Source: Demequina sp. TMPB413
GTDB taxonomy: Bacteria; Actinomycetota; Actinomycetes; Actinomycetales; Demequinaceae
Direction: 5' to 3'
DNA: 64,000 nt
NCBI RefSeq assembly: GCF_020447105.2
Contig: NZ_CP096184.1
Span: forward strand, 2,852,001-2,916,000
The notes beneath the pieces were generated by a model, which made no database searches, was not told the DNA's origin, and worked only from the letters and a program-made list of their open reading frames with translations. The position numbers and the translations under genes were made by a program. The first letter of the stretch is position 1. Every line of letters begins with the position of its first letter. Positions 52,684-61,324 of this stretch are shown one piece after another.

Positions 52684-53408
52684 TGGTGAATCCCGCATTC
52701 TGTCTTGCCCTGGCCAGACCATCGGCCAGCGCGTGGGTCCTCGCCCGGCGCCACGGCACGCGTGCACGGCGCGCAGCCGATGCTCGGGTAGCCCTGGGCG
52801 ACCAAGGGGTGACGTGGGAGGTCGTGGTCAGCTTGGTACGCCTCGACCTGCTCGTCTGTCCACAGCGCGAGTGGGTTGATCTTGACCAGGCCATGCTTGG
52901 CGTCCCACTGGACCACAGGAAGCACGGCCCTGGTGACGGCGTCGGCGCGGCGCGCGCCCGTGACCCAGGCAGCCTTGCCGACGAGGGCCCGGTTGAGCGG
53001 CTCGACCTTACGCAACGCGCAGCAGAGGTTCGGGTCGCGCTCGTGAAGGCGCGCTCCGTACTGGGCGTCCTGCTCGGCGACGGTCTGCGCGGGAAGCGCG
53101 TTGACCACCGTGATGGGCAGTCGCCTGGCCGCCTCGTCGCGCGTGGCGAGCGTCTCAGGGAAGTGGTAGCCGGTCTCGAGGAACAGCACCTCGACGCCTG
53201 GAAGCCTGGTCGCGAACAAGTGGGGAAGGATCGTGTCCTGCATCGACGCGGCAACGATGAGTCCCTCGCCAAACGTGGCGACGGCCCAGTCGGCGACGTG
53301 CGCGGCCGACGCTGTTTCCAGCCTCGCGTTCACGTCGGCGACGCTGGCCTCGGTCCACTCGGTGGGGTTGAGCAGGGTGAGGTGGCCGCTCAGGGGATTG
53401 GTGATCAC
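52680..53408 (-). CDS. cysH: Phosphoadenylyl/adenylyl-sulfate reductase, APS-reductase type
   Basis: A 242-residue PP-loop reductase. It has two pairs of cysteines for a 4Fe-4S cluster, NLCCALRK (C129, C130) and GCAPC (C212, C215), plus the catalytic cysteine in ECGIH at the C-terminus (C238). The CC...CxxC set marks the branch that reduces APS directly, so no APS kinase is needed. The GTG at 53408 overlaps the sulfite reductase stop (GTGA). Confidence 0.93.
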   Translation of the reverse strand: MITNPLSGHLTLLNPTEWTEASVADVNARLETASAAHVADWAVATFGEGLIVAASMQDTILPHLFATRLPGVEVLFLETGYHFPETLATRDEAARRLPITVVNALPAQTVAEQDAQYGARLHERDPNLCCALRKVEPLNRALVGKAAWVTGARRADAVTRAVLPVVQWDAKHGLVKINPLALWTDEQVEAYQADHDLPRHPLVAQGYPSIGCAPCTRAVAPGEDPRAGRWSGQGKTECGIHQ

Positions 53409-55216
53409 CGCAGCGCCTCCTCGTCTGCTCTGACAGCCCACTGGGCGAACGGCTCGTCCGCCTGCCGGGTGGCGAGATAGTTGCGGGTGACGCGCTCGAT
53501 GTACTCGGGCATGCCGTCGGCCGTGACCTTGTGGCCGCGCAACTTGCGGCCAAAGTCGTTGTCGTCGCCAAGACCCAAGCGCCCACCGAGGTGCACCTGG
53601 AACCCCGGCACTTGGCCGCCGGTGACGTCGTCAAGCACCAGTTGGCCCTTGAAGCCGATGTCCGCCACCTGCACGCGGGCGCACGAGTTGGGGCAGCCGT
53701 TGACGTGAACAGAGATGGGGACGTCGAGGTCGGGGAAGGCGCGGTCGAGGGTCTTGACCACCTCGCGGGCGGTCGCCTTGGTCTCCACGATCGCGAGCTT
53801 GCAGTACTCGATGCCGGTGCAGGCGATCACGTTGCGGTGGAACTCGCCTGGGCTCGACTCGAGCTCGAGCGTGCGTAGCCCATTGACCACGTCGTTGACC
53901 TTGTCGCGCGGCACGTCGAGGATGAGGATCTTCTGGAGCGGCGTGAGGCGAACGCGGTCGGAACCCGCCGCTTCTGCCAGGTCCGCGATGGCCGCGAGGG
54001 TGTCGCCAGAGACTCGACCCGCAATCGGGGCGGCGCCGATGTAGAAGTTGCCGTCCCTTTGCTCGTGGACGCCCACGTGGTCTCCACGGTCGCCAGGGCG
54101 GCTCACCTGCGGGCCGGGACCGTCGGGAAGCTTCCAACCCAGGTAGTCGTCCTCGAGCACCTGACGGAACTTCTCGCCGCCCCACGCCTTCACCAAGAAC
54201 TTGAGGCGCGCTCGCGTGCGCAGGCGGCGGTAGCCGTGGTCGCGGAAGATGCCGATGACCCCTGCCCACACCTCGGCCACCTTGTCGGGCTCGACGAACG
54301 CTCCGAGGCGCACGCCCAGGTGGGGGTTGATCGACAGGCCGCCGCCCACCCACAGGTCGTAGCCGACGCCCAACTCGGGGTGCTCGACCGCCACGAAGGC
54401 CACGTCCTGCACCTCGTGGAGGATGTCGGGAACCCTGGTGCCAGTGATCGCGGTCTTGAACTTGCGCGGCAAGTTGGAGAACTCGGGGGAGCCGATGCCG
54501 CGGTCGATGATGGCCTGGATGTGAGGCGTCGGGTCGATGAGTTCGTCCTTCGCCACACCCGCGACGGGCGAGCCAAGGATGACGCGAGGGCTGTCGCCGC
54601 ACGCCTCCGTGGTGAACAGGCCAGACTCCTCGACCCTGCGGAAGATCTCGGGCACGTCCTCGATCCGGATCCAGTGAAGTTGAATGTTCTGCCGGTCGGA
54701 GACGTCGGCCGTGTTGCGCCCAAAGTCGCGCGACACGTCGGCGATCATCCTGGTCTGCTTGACCGACAACTGGCCGCCGTCGGAACGAATGCGGAGCATG
54801 AAGTACTCGTCGTCCAACTGGTGTGGCTCGAGTTGCGCGGTGCGCCCGCCATCGATCCCGGGCCGACGTTGCGTGTACAAACCCCACCAGCGCATGCGGC
54901 CCCGCAAGTCGCTCGGGGGGATCGACCAGAAGCCCCACTTGGAGTACATCGTCTCGATGCGGTGGCGCACGTCAAGCGGATCGGAGACGGACTTGAACTC
55001 CTCGTTGGGGTTCAGCGGCGTGCGGTCGCCCGCCGCCCACTGGCCGTCCTTCGAGGCGGTGTCCTTGCGTGCTGCGGCCTCGCGAGTACGGATGAGGCGC
55101 GCCTCGTCACGGTGGCGACGACGCTCGTCGGCATTGTCGGCTGGCGCGGCAGAACGCGCAGCGTCGCCCGCCGCTGTACTGCGCGGCGTGCCGTTGCTGT
55201 CGGTGGTGGTGCTCAC
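53405..55216 (-). CDS. Ferredoxin-dependent sulfite reductase (siroheme, 4Fe-4S)
   Basis: The 603-residue protein has the two pseudo-repeats of the sulfite/nitrite reductase family. It carries siroheme-4Fe-4S ligands in ACTGIEYCKLA and NGCPNSCARVQ (residues about 470-530) and RQNIQLHWI in the N-terminal half. An 80-residue charged N-terminal extension (Ala/Arg/Asp rich) precedes the fold. A nitrite reductase cannot be excluded by motif, but the cysH-cysD-cysN neighbours argue for sulfite. The GTG start has a strong GAGGAGG Shine-Dalgarno. It is the first gene of the operon; the 271-nt gap upstream holds no gene. Confidence 0.9.
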   Translation of the reverse strand: MSTTTDSNGTPRSTAAGDAARSAAPADNADERRRHRDEARLIRTREAAARKDTASKDGQWAAGDRTPLNPNEEFKSVSDPLDVRHRIETMYSKWGFWSIPPSDLRGRMRWWGLYTQRRPGIDGGRTAQLEPHQLDDEYFMLRIRSDGGQLSVKQTRMIADVSRDFGRNTADVSDRQNIQLHWIRIEDVPEIFRRVEESGLFTTEACGDSPRVILGSPVAGVAKDELIDPTPHIQAIIDRGIGSPEFSNLPRKFKTAITGTRVPDILHEVQDVAFVAVEHPELGVGYDLWVGGGLSINPHLGVRLGAFVEPDKVAEVWAGVIGIFRDHGYRRLRTRARLKFLVKAWGGEKFRQVLEDDYLGWKLPDGPGPQVSRPGDRGDHVGVHEQRDGNFYIGAAPIAGRVSGDTLAAIADLAEAAGSDRVRLTPLQKILILDVPRDKVNDVVNGLRTLELESSPGEFHRNVIACTGIEYCKLAIVETKATAREVVKTLDRAFPDLDVPISVHVNGCPNSCARVQVADIGFKGQLVLDDVTGGQVPGFQVHLGGRLGLGDDNDFGRKLRGHKVTADGMPEYIERVTRNYLATRQADEPFAQWAVRADEEALR

Positions 55217-55442
55217 CGATCCTCCTCATGAGGGGCTGACGGGAGCTCGTCCGCGAGCGCGTTCCAGCAGCGCTCGGAAGGCCGAGCGCCCAGGGTTGCA
55301 GGGGGGGTCTGCGTCTGGGCGGCTAGGCCGACAGACACATGGCACAGCACATCGCGCGCATCGAGCGCGAGCGGAGGTGCTGGAGAACCATGGGCGAAAG
55401 TGTGGCACGGGACCGAGGTCCCAGGCAAACGGTCGGCGCGGC

Positions 55443-55460
55443 GGTTGCCGGTCCGGAACC
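55443..55460. promoter_or_regulatory. Dyad in the sir-PLD gap
   Basis: GGTTGCCGGTCCGGAACC is a near-perfect dyad (one extra G). It lies between the end of the phospholipase D-like gene and the sulfite reductase start, so it could be an operator for the cys operon or part of a terminator. Confidence 0.3.
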
Positions 55461-55487
55461 TTATGCAAATACGGGACGGGGTATGGC

Positions 55488-56546
55488 CTAGTGGCGCACG
55501 CGGTGCTCGATGAACTCTTCGATCTGATTGATCACCAGCGGGTTCTTGGTCTGCAACGCGATTTCCCTGGTGCCGAGTGTCACGCCGCCGCGCACAAAGT
55601 TGTGAGATCCGGTGATCGCGACGCGCTTGCCCGACTTCAGATAGAACACGATCACCTTGGCGTGCAGGTACTGCCGCTTGCGGTACAACGTCTGGTGCCG
55701 CGTGATCGCCATGGACGCGGCGATCAGGATGCGGTTGAAGGTGCTTGCGTTGCGGGGAGGGTTGAACCACATCTCGTGATGCTTTGACTGCACCACCTTG
55801 CCGAGTTCCCCTGTGGGGCAGTACTGGGAGACGAGCACGATGCGCTCGGCCTTGCGCGCGTACTTGAGCGCGCGGCGGTAGATGATCGAGTCGCCAGGCA
55901 GGCCGCCATCGACGAGCACCTGATCCTTGCCGTACTTCAGCGCCGAGGACCTGAAGCCGGAGTAGCGCGAGTTGGCGCGCCTGGTGCGGGAGTACACGCG
56001 CACCAAGTCCTCGGCCAAGCGGTGGTCACTGATGCGCAGCATGTAGTCCACGTTGGTGGCGCCTTGGTCGTCAAGGTTGACGCCGCCAAAGCTGTAGATC
56101 GTGTCATCGACCACGCAGAACTTGGTGTGCGTCCGGCCGCGCCACGGCAATCCGCCCTCTTGGCCGAGCCAATCGAAGGTCGCGCCTGCGTCGGTGAGTT
56201 CCTTGGCCATGTCCATCGAGGCCCGTCGACGCTTGGTCAAGTACCGCTTGGGTACGAAGCGTCCCGCCGCGTCGGCGTACGTGAACGTGTCGGCCGCCAC
56301 ATGGACGTCAACGCCGCGATGAGCCGCCGCTACCAGCGCGTCAAGAAGCGCCTCGGTCTCGTGCTCGTCGGCGATCGTCAGCGCCATCACCCGCACCCGG
56401 CGCTTCGCGTCGTGGATGCGTCGGGTGGCATCGGCGATGTAGTCCTGAGGGAGCAGCAGGTCGGCCTGCTCCAGGAGCCTGTCATCCGTGAGACGCGCAG
56501 GCCCTGGGCCCGCCTTGGGCCTCACGGTCAGGTGCGCAATGTCCAT
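55488..56546 (-). CDS. Phospholipase D-like protein
   Basis: This 352-residue protein has two PLD-type halves. The first HKD-like motif is HTKFCVVDDTIYSFGGVNLDD (about residues 141-161). The second is HAKVIVFYLKSGKRVAITGSHNF (about 290-312), where the Asp expected after HxK(x)4 is not in its usual place. Proteins of this kind include cardiolipin synthases and uncharacterised phosphodiesterases. There is no signal peptide or membrane helix, unlike typical cardiolipin synthases. The function is open. It is a single-gene unit. Confidence 0.75.
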   Translation of the reverse strand: MDIAHLTVRPKAGPGPARLTDDRLLEQADLLLPQDYIADATRRIHDAKRRVRVMALTIADEHETEALLDALVAAAHRGVDVHVAADTFTYADAAGRFVPKRYLTKRRRASMDMAKELTDAGATFDWLGQEGGLPWRGRTHTKFCVVDDTIYSFGGVNLDDQGATNVDYMLRISDHRLAEDLVRVYSRTRRANSRYSGFRSSALKYGKDQVLVDGGLPGDSIIYRRALKYARKAERIVLVSQYCPTGELGKVVQSKHHEMWFNPPRNASTFNRILIAASMAITRHQTLYRKRQYLHAKVIVFYLKSGKRVAITGSHNFVRGGVTLGTREIALQTKNPLVINQIEEFIEHRVRH

Positions 56547-56741
56547 ACCCTTACGGTGACAGTTAGCCGGCGCGAGTCATTCCCCGCCCGCGCATTGTCA
56601 CTGGAAATTCAACGAACATTCATGTCGATCGCGCCGTCCGCAGCACGCGCCCGTCCTCGCGCGCCCGGCGTAGACTGGCACGGCAGTTGCGGACCGCAGG
56701 GCGGTGCCCCGAAGCCGCAAAGCACCTGGGAGGACGCGACG

Positions 56742-58664
56742 ATGACGACGCGAGGCGCGCACCCAGCGGAAGGCTCGGACGCCTTCGAGGTTGCGCCGTT
56801 CCTGGCCGGTCTTGACGCGGTGTTTGCGGCCCATGGTGGACCAGAGGCCGCTGAGAAGTACCTGCTCGATGGGCTCGCCGCCACGCGGGCGATTGCCGAC
56901 GACGGAGCACAACTCGCGATCCTCAACGAGCTCTTGGGGTTCTATCGCTCGACGAGCAGGCACGATGACGCCGCGGCGATGGGTGAGCGCGCCATCGTGC
57001 TCGCTGACCAACTGGGACTCGCAGGCTCCGACGCCTACGCGACGACCCTGATCAACGTCGCCACCGCGCACAGGGCGGCGGGCCGTCACTCAGAAGCGCT
57101 CACCGCCTTCACCGAGGCGCTCGCGATCTCGCGCACCACGATGGGTTCTGCCGACCGGCGACTGGCCGCTCTGCACAACAACCTGTCGATCCTGCACGGC
57201 GAAATGGGCGACCCCAAGGCCGCTCGGGACGCGTTGCTCGAGGCACTCGGCATCCTCGAGTCGGCGGCCGCTGACCCTGAGACGGATGTCGACATCGCGG
57301 CGACGCTCACCAACCTGTCGCTCGTCTGCCACGACCTGGGGGCGGCCGACGAGGCCGCACGTCACGCCCAGCGCTCGCTCAAGATCTTCCGCCGCGGCGG
57401 CCACGAGAGCGACCCGCACTACGCCGCCGCAGTCGCGGGGCAGGCAGAAGCGAGCTTCCGGCTCGGCCGAGTGGACGACGCGGTGGCGCTGTACCGGCAG
57501 GCGCTCCAGATCGTGGCCGAGTGCTACGGCGAGGACAGCGATGCCTACGCGGTCACGGCTCAGAACCTCGCGGAGGCGGAGCGTGCCGCAAGCGGGGCAC
57601 TCACGCACCCTGAACCCGCTCCGCCCAACCCCAGCGGGGCACTCACGCACTCCGAACCTTCGATGCCACTTCGCGGCCTCGCGCTCGCCCGCGCCTTCTG
57701 GGAGGAGCACGGCAAGCCCATGATCGCCGAGCGCTACCCGCAATACCGCGGGCGCATCGCCGCGGGGCTCGTGGGCCACGGCTCCGAGTGCTACGGCTTC
57801 GATGATGCCTTGTCGCGCGATCACGACTTCGGGCCCGGCTTTTGCCTCTGGCTGACGCCGGAGGACTACCTCGCGATCGGCGACCAACTTCAAGCAGACT
57901 ATGACGCGCTTCCGAGCACGTTTCGAGGCGTGGGGCCGCGCCTGGCCACTCCGCGCGCCAGCGGGAGCGAGCGCAGGGTGGGCGTTTTCGAGATCGGCGA
58001 CTTCTTCTCGCGCTTGACCGGATCAAGGGACGCACCCCACGCCGACCGCCCACACGAATGGCTCATGATCGACGAGGCGACGCTCGCCGCCGCGACCAAC
58101 GGTGCCGTCTTCGCGGATCCGCTCGGCGCCTTCAGCGCCATCCGCGAAGGCTTTCGGCGCATGCCGGAAGACCTGCGGCTCGCCCTGATTGGCAGGCGCC
58201 TTGGCATGATGGCCCAGGCCGGTCAGTACAACGTGCCGCGCATGCTCGAGCGCGGCGATGGCGAGGCGGCGTGGACTGCCGTGGGCGAGTTCGTCTCCGC
58301 CACGGCGTCGGCCGTCTTTTTGCTCAACCGGCCGACGTCGGTGGGCTACCTGCCGTACTACAAGTGGCGGTTCGCGGCCTTGCGGGCCCTCGCACAGCGG
58401 CCACTGTCGCGCCTTGCCGACGTCCATGGCGGCCTGAGCGAGGCCCTACGGCTGGCGTCGGCCGCTTGCCTGGGCGCCCCGAGCGCTGGCGCGGAGCAAG
58501 CCATCGCTCGCGAGCGTCTCGAAGCCGCGATCGAGGAGGCGTGCGCCAAGGTCGCCGCCGAGCTGCGAGCGCAAGGCATGAGCGACTCGATGGACCCGTT
58601 CCTCGAGGGGCAGCGCGCCTCGGTGCGCACGCGCATCGGCAACGTCTGGTTGAGGGCCCTATGA
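56742..58664 (+). CDS. TPR protein fused to a DUF4037 nucleotidyltransferase-like domain
   Basis: The 640-residue protein has N-terminal tetratricopeptide repeats (about residues 25-280; ATTLINVATAHRAAGRHSEAL, LAALHNNLSILHGEMGD and similar). A linker with two SGALTH copies from a dispersed repeat follows, then a DUF4037 domain (about 300-640) with VGHGSECYGFDDALSRDHDF. That stretch resembles the GS and DxD region of nucleotidyltransferase folds. A GGGAGGA precedes the ATG at 56742, which excludes a longer in-frame extension. The stop overlaps the DUF4125 gene (ATGA). The function is unknown; the pairing suggests one joint activity. Confidence 0.8.
   Translation: MTTRGAHPAEGSDAFEVAPFLAGLDAVFAAHGGPEAAEKYLLDGLAATRAIADDGAQLAILNELLGFYRSTSRHDDAAAMGERAIVLADQLGLAGSDAYATTLINVATAHRAAGRHSEALTAFTEALAISRTTMGSADRRLAALHNNLSILHGEMGDPKAARDALLEALGILESAAADPETDVDIAATLTNLSLVCHDLGAADEAARHAQRSLKIFRRGGHESDPHYAAAVAGQAEASFRLGRVDDAVALYRQALQIVAECYGEDSDAYAVTAQNLAEAERAASGALTHPEPAPPNPSGALTHSEPSMPLRGLALARAFWEEHGKPMIAERYPQYRGRIAAGLVGHGSECYGFDDALSRDHDFGPGFCLWLTPEDYLAIGDQLQADYDALPSTFRGVGPRLATPRASGSERRVGVFEIGDFFSRLTGSRDAPHADRPHEWLMIDEATLAAATNGAVFADPLGAFSAIREGFRRMPEDLRLALIGRRLGMMAQAGQYNVPRMLERGDGEAAWTAVGEFVSATASAVFLLNRPTSVGYLPYYKWRFAALRALAQRPLSRLADVHGGLSEALRLASAACLGAPSAGAEQAIARERLEAAIEEACAKVAAELRAQGMSDSMDPFLEGQRASVRTRIGNVWLRAL
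57591..57650 (+). repeat. Dispersed repeat, two direct copies 42 bp apart inside the TPR-DUF4037 gene
   Basis: AGCGGGGCACTCACGCAC occurs at 57591-57608 and 57633-57650, both read as SGALTH. It is the reverse complement of the pair at 49520-49579. The first copy shares the further bases CCTG with the permease copy. Confidence 0.9.
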
Positions 58665-59314
58665 GCGAGCACGACGCAGCGGACGAGGGCGGGCTGTTCG
58701 CTCAGACGCTGGAGAAGTCTGAGGCGATCGTCGCCCATGAGTTCGCGCAGTTCCAGCTCGTGAGCAACGAAGGAGGGCGCGCCGCATGCCAAGACGATTG
58801 GCCGATGTTCCGCCAGATGCGCTTGAGCCAGTTCCTCACGTGGACCCTGCCGATGCTCGACAGCTACGCCGAGGACCTTGACGACGCCGACGCCGCCGGC
58901 CGCAACCTGCTCACCGAGAAGTACGCGCGGATGATGGAGTCGACGGAACCCGAGCGGTATGCGCGGGAGATCGCACCCCACCTGCCCGTGCTGACGCCAG
59001 AGCGGGTGGCGCTTCACGAGCACATCGTCGCCATTCAGGTCGCCTGGGCCAGGGACTTTCGCGGGCGCTACCCGCGATTGGGTGAAGCGATGCGTGCGCT
59101 CACCACTGATCAAGACACGTTGGTCGACACGTCCTTCGAGACGTACTTGAGGGGCGAACTGGGCACGTATTCCGAGCGCACCCTCGAGCTCTACCGCGGG
59201 CTTGTCGAGACGATGGCGGGCAGGGGCGAAAACCTGACGGAGAAGACCATCGCCTATACGGTGGCATTGGCCGGATTTGCCGACCTTGCCGAGGCGGAGG
59301 CCGCCCAAGCATGA
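58661..59314 (+). CDS. DUF4125 family protein
   Basis: A 217-residue soluble, mostly helical protein matching DUF4125: IVAHEFAQFQLVSNEGGRAACQDDWPMFRQMRLSQFLTW (about residues 25-64) is the conserved block. It overlaps the TPR-DUF4037 gene by 4 nt. The two domains are often neighbours in other bacteria, as far as I recall. Nothing in the sequence shows a catalytic mechanism; the conserved acidic and His residues of HEF and CQDDW are candidates. Confidence 0.75.
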   Translation: MSEHDAADEGGLFAQTLEKSEAIVAHEFAQFQLVSNEGGRAACQDDWPMFRQMRLSQFLTWTLPMLDSYAEDLDDADAAGRNLLTEKYARMMESTEPERYAREIAPHLPVLTPERVALHEHIVAIQVAWARDFRGRYPRLGEAMRALTTDQDTLVDTSFETYLRGELGTYSERTLELYRGLVETMAGRGENLTEKTIAYTVALAGFADLAEAEAAQA

Positions 59315-59348
59315 CGGGCGCGGTCGCTGCCAGCACATTCGGGGTGTC

Positions 59349-59354
59349 TATACT
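59349..59354 (+). promoter_or_regulatory. -10 box for fprA
   Basis: TATACT lies 63 nt before the fprA start and no good -35 is seen. This would give a leader of about 55 nt, unlike the leaderless genes elsewhere in the window. Confidence 0.4.
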
Positions 59355-59417
59355 CTGTGCCGTCCGCCCTGGTCGCCAGCCGGGGCACCACTGTCTCCCA
59401 CCTCAAGGACCTTCATC

Positions 59418-60788
59418 GTGACTACGGAACGACCGCTGCGCGTCGCTGTCATCGGGGCCGGCCCCGCCGGAACCTACGCCGCCGACATCCTCAGCAAGTC
59501 CAACCTGCCCGTCTCCATCGACATCATCGAGAGGCTGCCAGCGCCGTTCGGTCTGGTGCGCTACGGAGTCGCTCCTGACCACCCCAGGATCAAGCAGATC
59601 ATCGTTGCGCTCGCGAACGTCTTGAGCCGTGGCGACATCCGACTTTTGGCCAACGTCAACATCGGCACCGACCTTACGTTGCAGGACCTCCGCGAGCACT
59701 ACGACGCCGTTATCTTCGCAACCGGTTCATTCAAGGACGCCGACCTCAACATCCCTGGTATTGACCTAGAAGGATCGTTCGGCGCGGCCGATTTTGTGAG
59801 TTGGTATGACGGCCACCCCGACGTCCCGCGCACGTGGCCATTGACGGCCAAGGAGGTCGCGGTTTTCGGCGTGGGAAACGTCGCGCTCGACGTGGCGCGC
59901 ATCCTGGCGAAGCACCCGCAAGACCTCGCAGGAACGGACATCCCAGAGAACGTCATGGAGGCCCTGAAAACGTCGCCAGTGACGGACGTCCACGTGTTCG
60001 GACGGCGCGGTCCGGCGCAGGTCAAGTTCTCGCCGCTGGAACTGCGAGAACTGGGTCATGTGCCCGACGTGGATGTCATCGTGTACCCGGAGGACTACGA
60101 CTTTGACGAGGGCTCCATGGCCGCCGTCGAGGGTCACCACCAGACCAAGCAAGTGGTCAAGACGCTCACGGATTGGACCCTGCGCGAGCCCACCGGAGCT
60201 TCACGCCGCATTCACCTGCACTTCTTGCAGGCACCGCACGAGGTGTTGGGCGAAGACGGCAAGGTGACGGGTGTGCGCGTCGAGCGCACGGCGCTCACCG
60301 GGGACGGAAACTCCAAAGGCACTGGAGGGTTCATCGAGTACTCGGTGCAGGCCGTGTACCGCGCGGTCGGCTACTACGGCACGCCTATCGAGGGCATTCC
60401 GTTTGACGAGTCGAAGGGCACTATTGCCAACGTGGGCGGTCGCGTGGTCGCTGGCGGCGACGTGCTGCCCGGCTACTACACCACCGGCTGGATCAAGCGC
60501 GGACCGGTGGGCCTCATCGGTTCCACCAAGTCGGATGCGGCGGAGACCATCGAGAACCTCGTAGAGGACGCCGACAGGCTGTTCGCCGAATCCGAGGCTG
60601 GCGCAGAGCAGCTCAGCCCCGACAACGTGATGAAGTTGCTGAAGGGGCGCGGAGTGCCCGTGGTGCAGTGGAAGGACTGGGAAGTGCTCGATGCCTTCGA
60701 GCGCGCGACCGGAGAGGCCGAGGGTCGCGAGCGGCTCAAGGTGGTTCCGCGCGAGGACATGACGGATATCGCGCTGGGCCGCGACTAG
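59418..60788 (+). CDS. fprA: Ferredoxin-NADP+ reductase, FprA type
   Basis: A 456-residue adrenodoxin-reductase-like flavoenzyme. The FAD fold begins VAVIGAGPAGTYAADIL (residues about 9-25), the NADP fold is VAVFGVGNVALDVARIL (about 151-167), and the FprA stretches PAPFGLVRYGVAPDHP and GYYTTGWIKRGPVGLIGSTKSDA are present. It moves electrons between NADPH and ferredoxin and could supply the ferredoxin-dependent sulfite reductase 4 kb away. The GTG at 59418 is chosen because the protein fold starts within eight residues of it. Confidence 0.94.
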   Translation: MTTERPLRVAVIGAGPAGTYAADILSKSNLPVSIDIIERLPAPFGLVRYGVAPDHPRIKQIIVALANVLSRGDIRLLANVNIGTDLTLQDLREHYDAVIFATGSFKDADLNIPGIDLEGSFGAADFVSWYDGHPDVPRTWPLTAKEVAVFGVGNVALDVARILAKHPQDLAGTDIPENVMEALKTSPVTDVHVFGRRGPAQVKFSPLELRELGHVPDVDVIVYPEDYDFDEGSMAAVEGHHQTKQVVKTLTDWTLREPTGASRRIHLHFLQAPHEVLGEDGKVTGVRVERTALTGDGNSKGTGGFIEYSVQAVYRAVGYYGTPIEGIPFDESKGTIANVGGRVVAGGDVLPGYYTTGWIKRGPVGLIGSTKSDAAETIENLVEDADRLFAESEAGAEQLSPDNVMKLLKGRGVPVVQWKDWEVLDAFERATGEAEGRERLKVVPREDMTDIALGRD

Positions 60789-60826
60789 GTCCCCACCAAC
60801 GCGCGCCACCCCACGACCCACCCCCA

Positions 60827-60889
60827 CGCAAATGGCTTGATCCGTACCGCCAGGCGGCCCGGCACCCCGCAAATGGCTTGATCCGTACC
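60827..60889. repeat. 22-bp repeat, two direct copies 41 bp apart
   Basis: CGCAAATGGCTTGATCCGTA continues with CC and occurs at 60827-60848 and 60868-60889. A degenerate third part (CGGCTTGATCGCATGG) follows and merges with the start of the truncated GNAT frame. Confidence 0.85.
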
Positions 60890-61235
60890 ACGAGGACCGG
60901 CGGTCGGCTTGATCGCATGGCGCGGTGCCGACGCGGTGGGATGCGTGCTCGTGTCGGCCCCCAAGCACGGAACAAGCGACATCAAGCGGCTCTGGGTCAC
61001 GCCGGCTCACCGCGGTCACGGTGCGGCCGGCGCCCTCATGACGTACGCATGGGACGCCGCGCAGGCGATGGAGGCACGGCGTGTCGCCCTGACCGTGTCG
61101 CCGTGGCGGACGGCAGCAATCCGTCTGTACGAGCGCATGGGATTCCGAGTGGTGGAGTCGTGGGACGACCGCGAAGGCTTGGTCTGCATGGAGTACGTTC
61201 TTGCAGCACCGGCCGACGTTGGTGAGGAGAGTTGA
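60882..61235 (+). pseudogene. GNAT acetyltransferase lacking its N-terminal half
   Basis: The frame is open from 60882 after an in-frame TGA; the first usable start is a TTG at 60909 (108 residues). It encodes strands 3 to 7 of a GNAT fold with the acetyl-CoA loop RLWVTPAHRGHGAAGALM and AAIRLYERMGFRVVES. About 50-60 N-terminal residues normal for the fold are missing, replaced by the repeat region. It may be a relic created by a rearrangement at the repeats, or a short protein started at TTG. Confidence 0.6.
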
Positions 61236-61324
61236 GGGCGCTTCTGTCGCCTCTTAGCGAGGGCAGACGTCAAGGGGAACGCGCGCGCTGATCCGCCCGT
61301 TATTACGGACACAAGGAGGTTGAC

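Noticed and set aside
60827..60889. CRISPR-like array
   Set aside because: Only two copies of a 22-bp repeat with a 19-bp spacer, and no cas genes. The other 41-bp-spaced repeats lie inside coding sequences.
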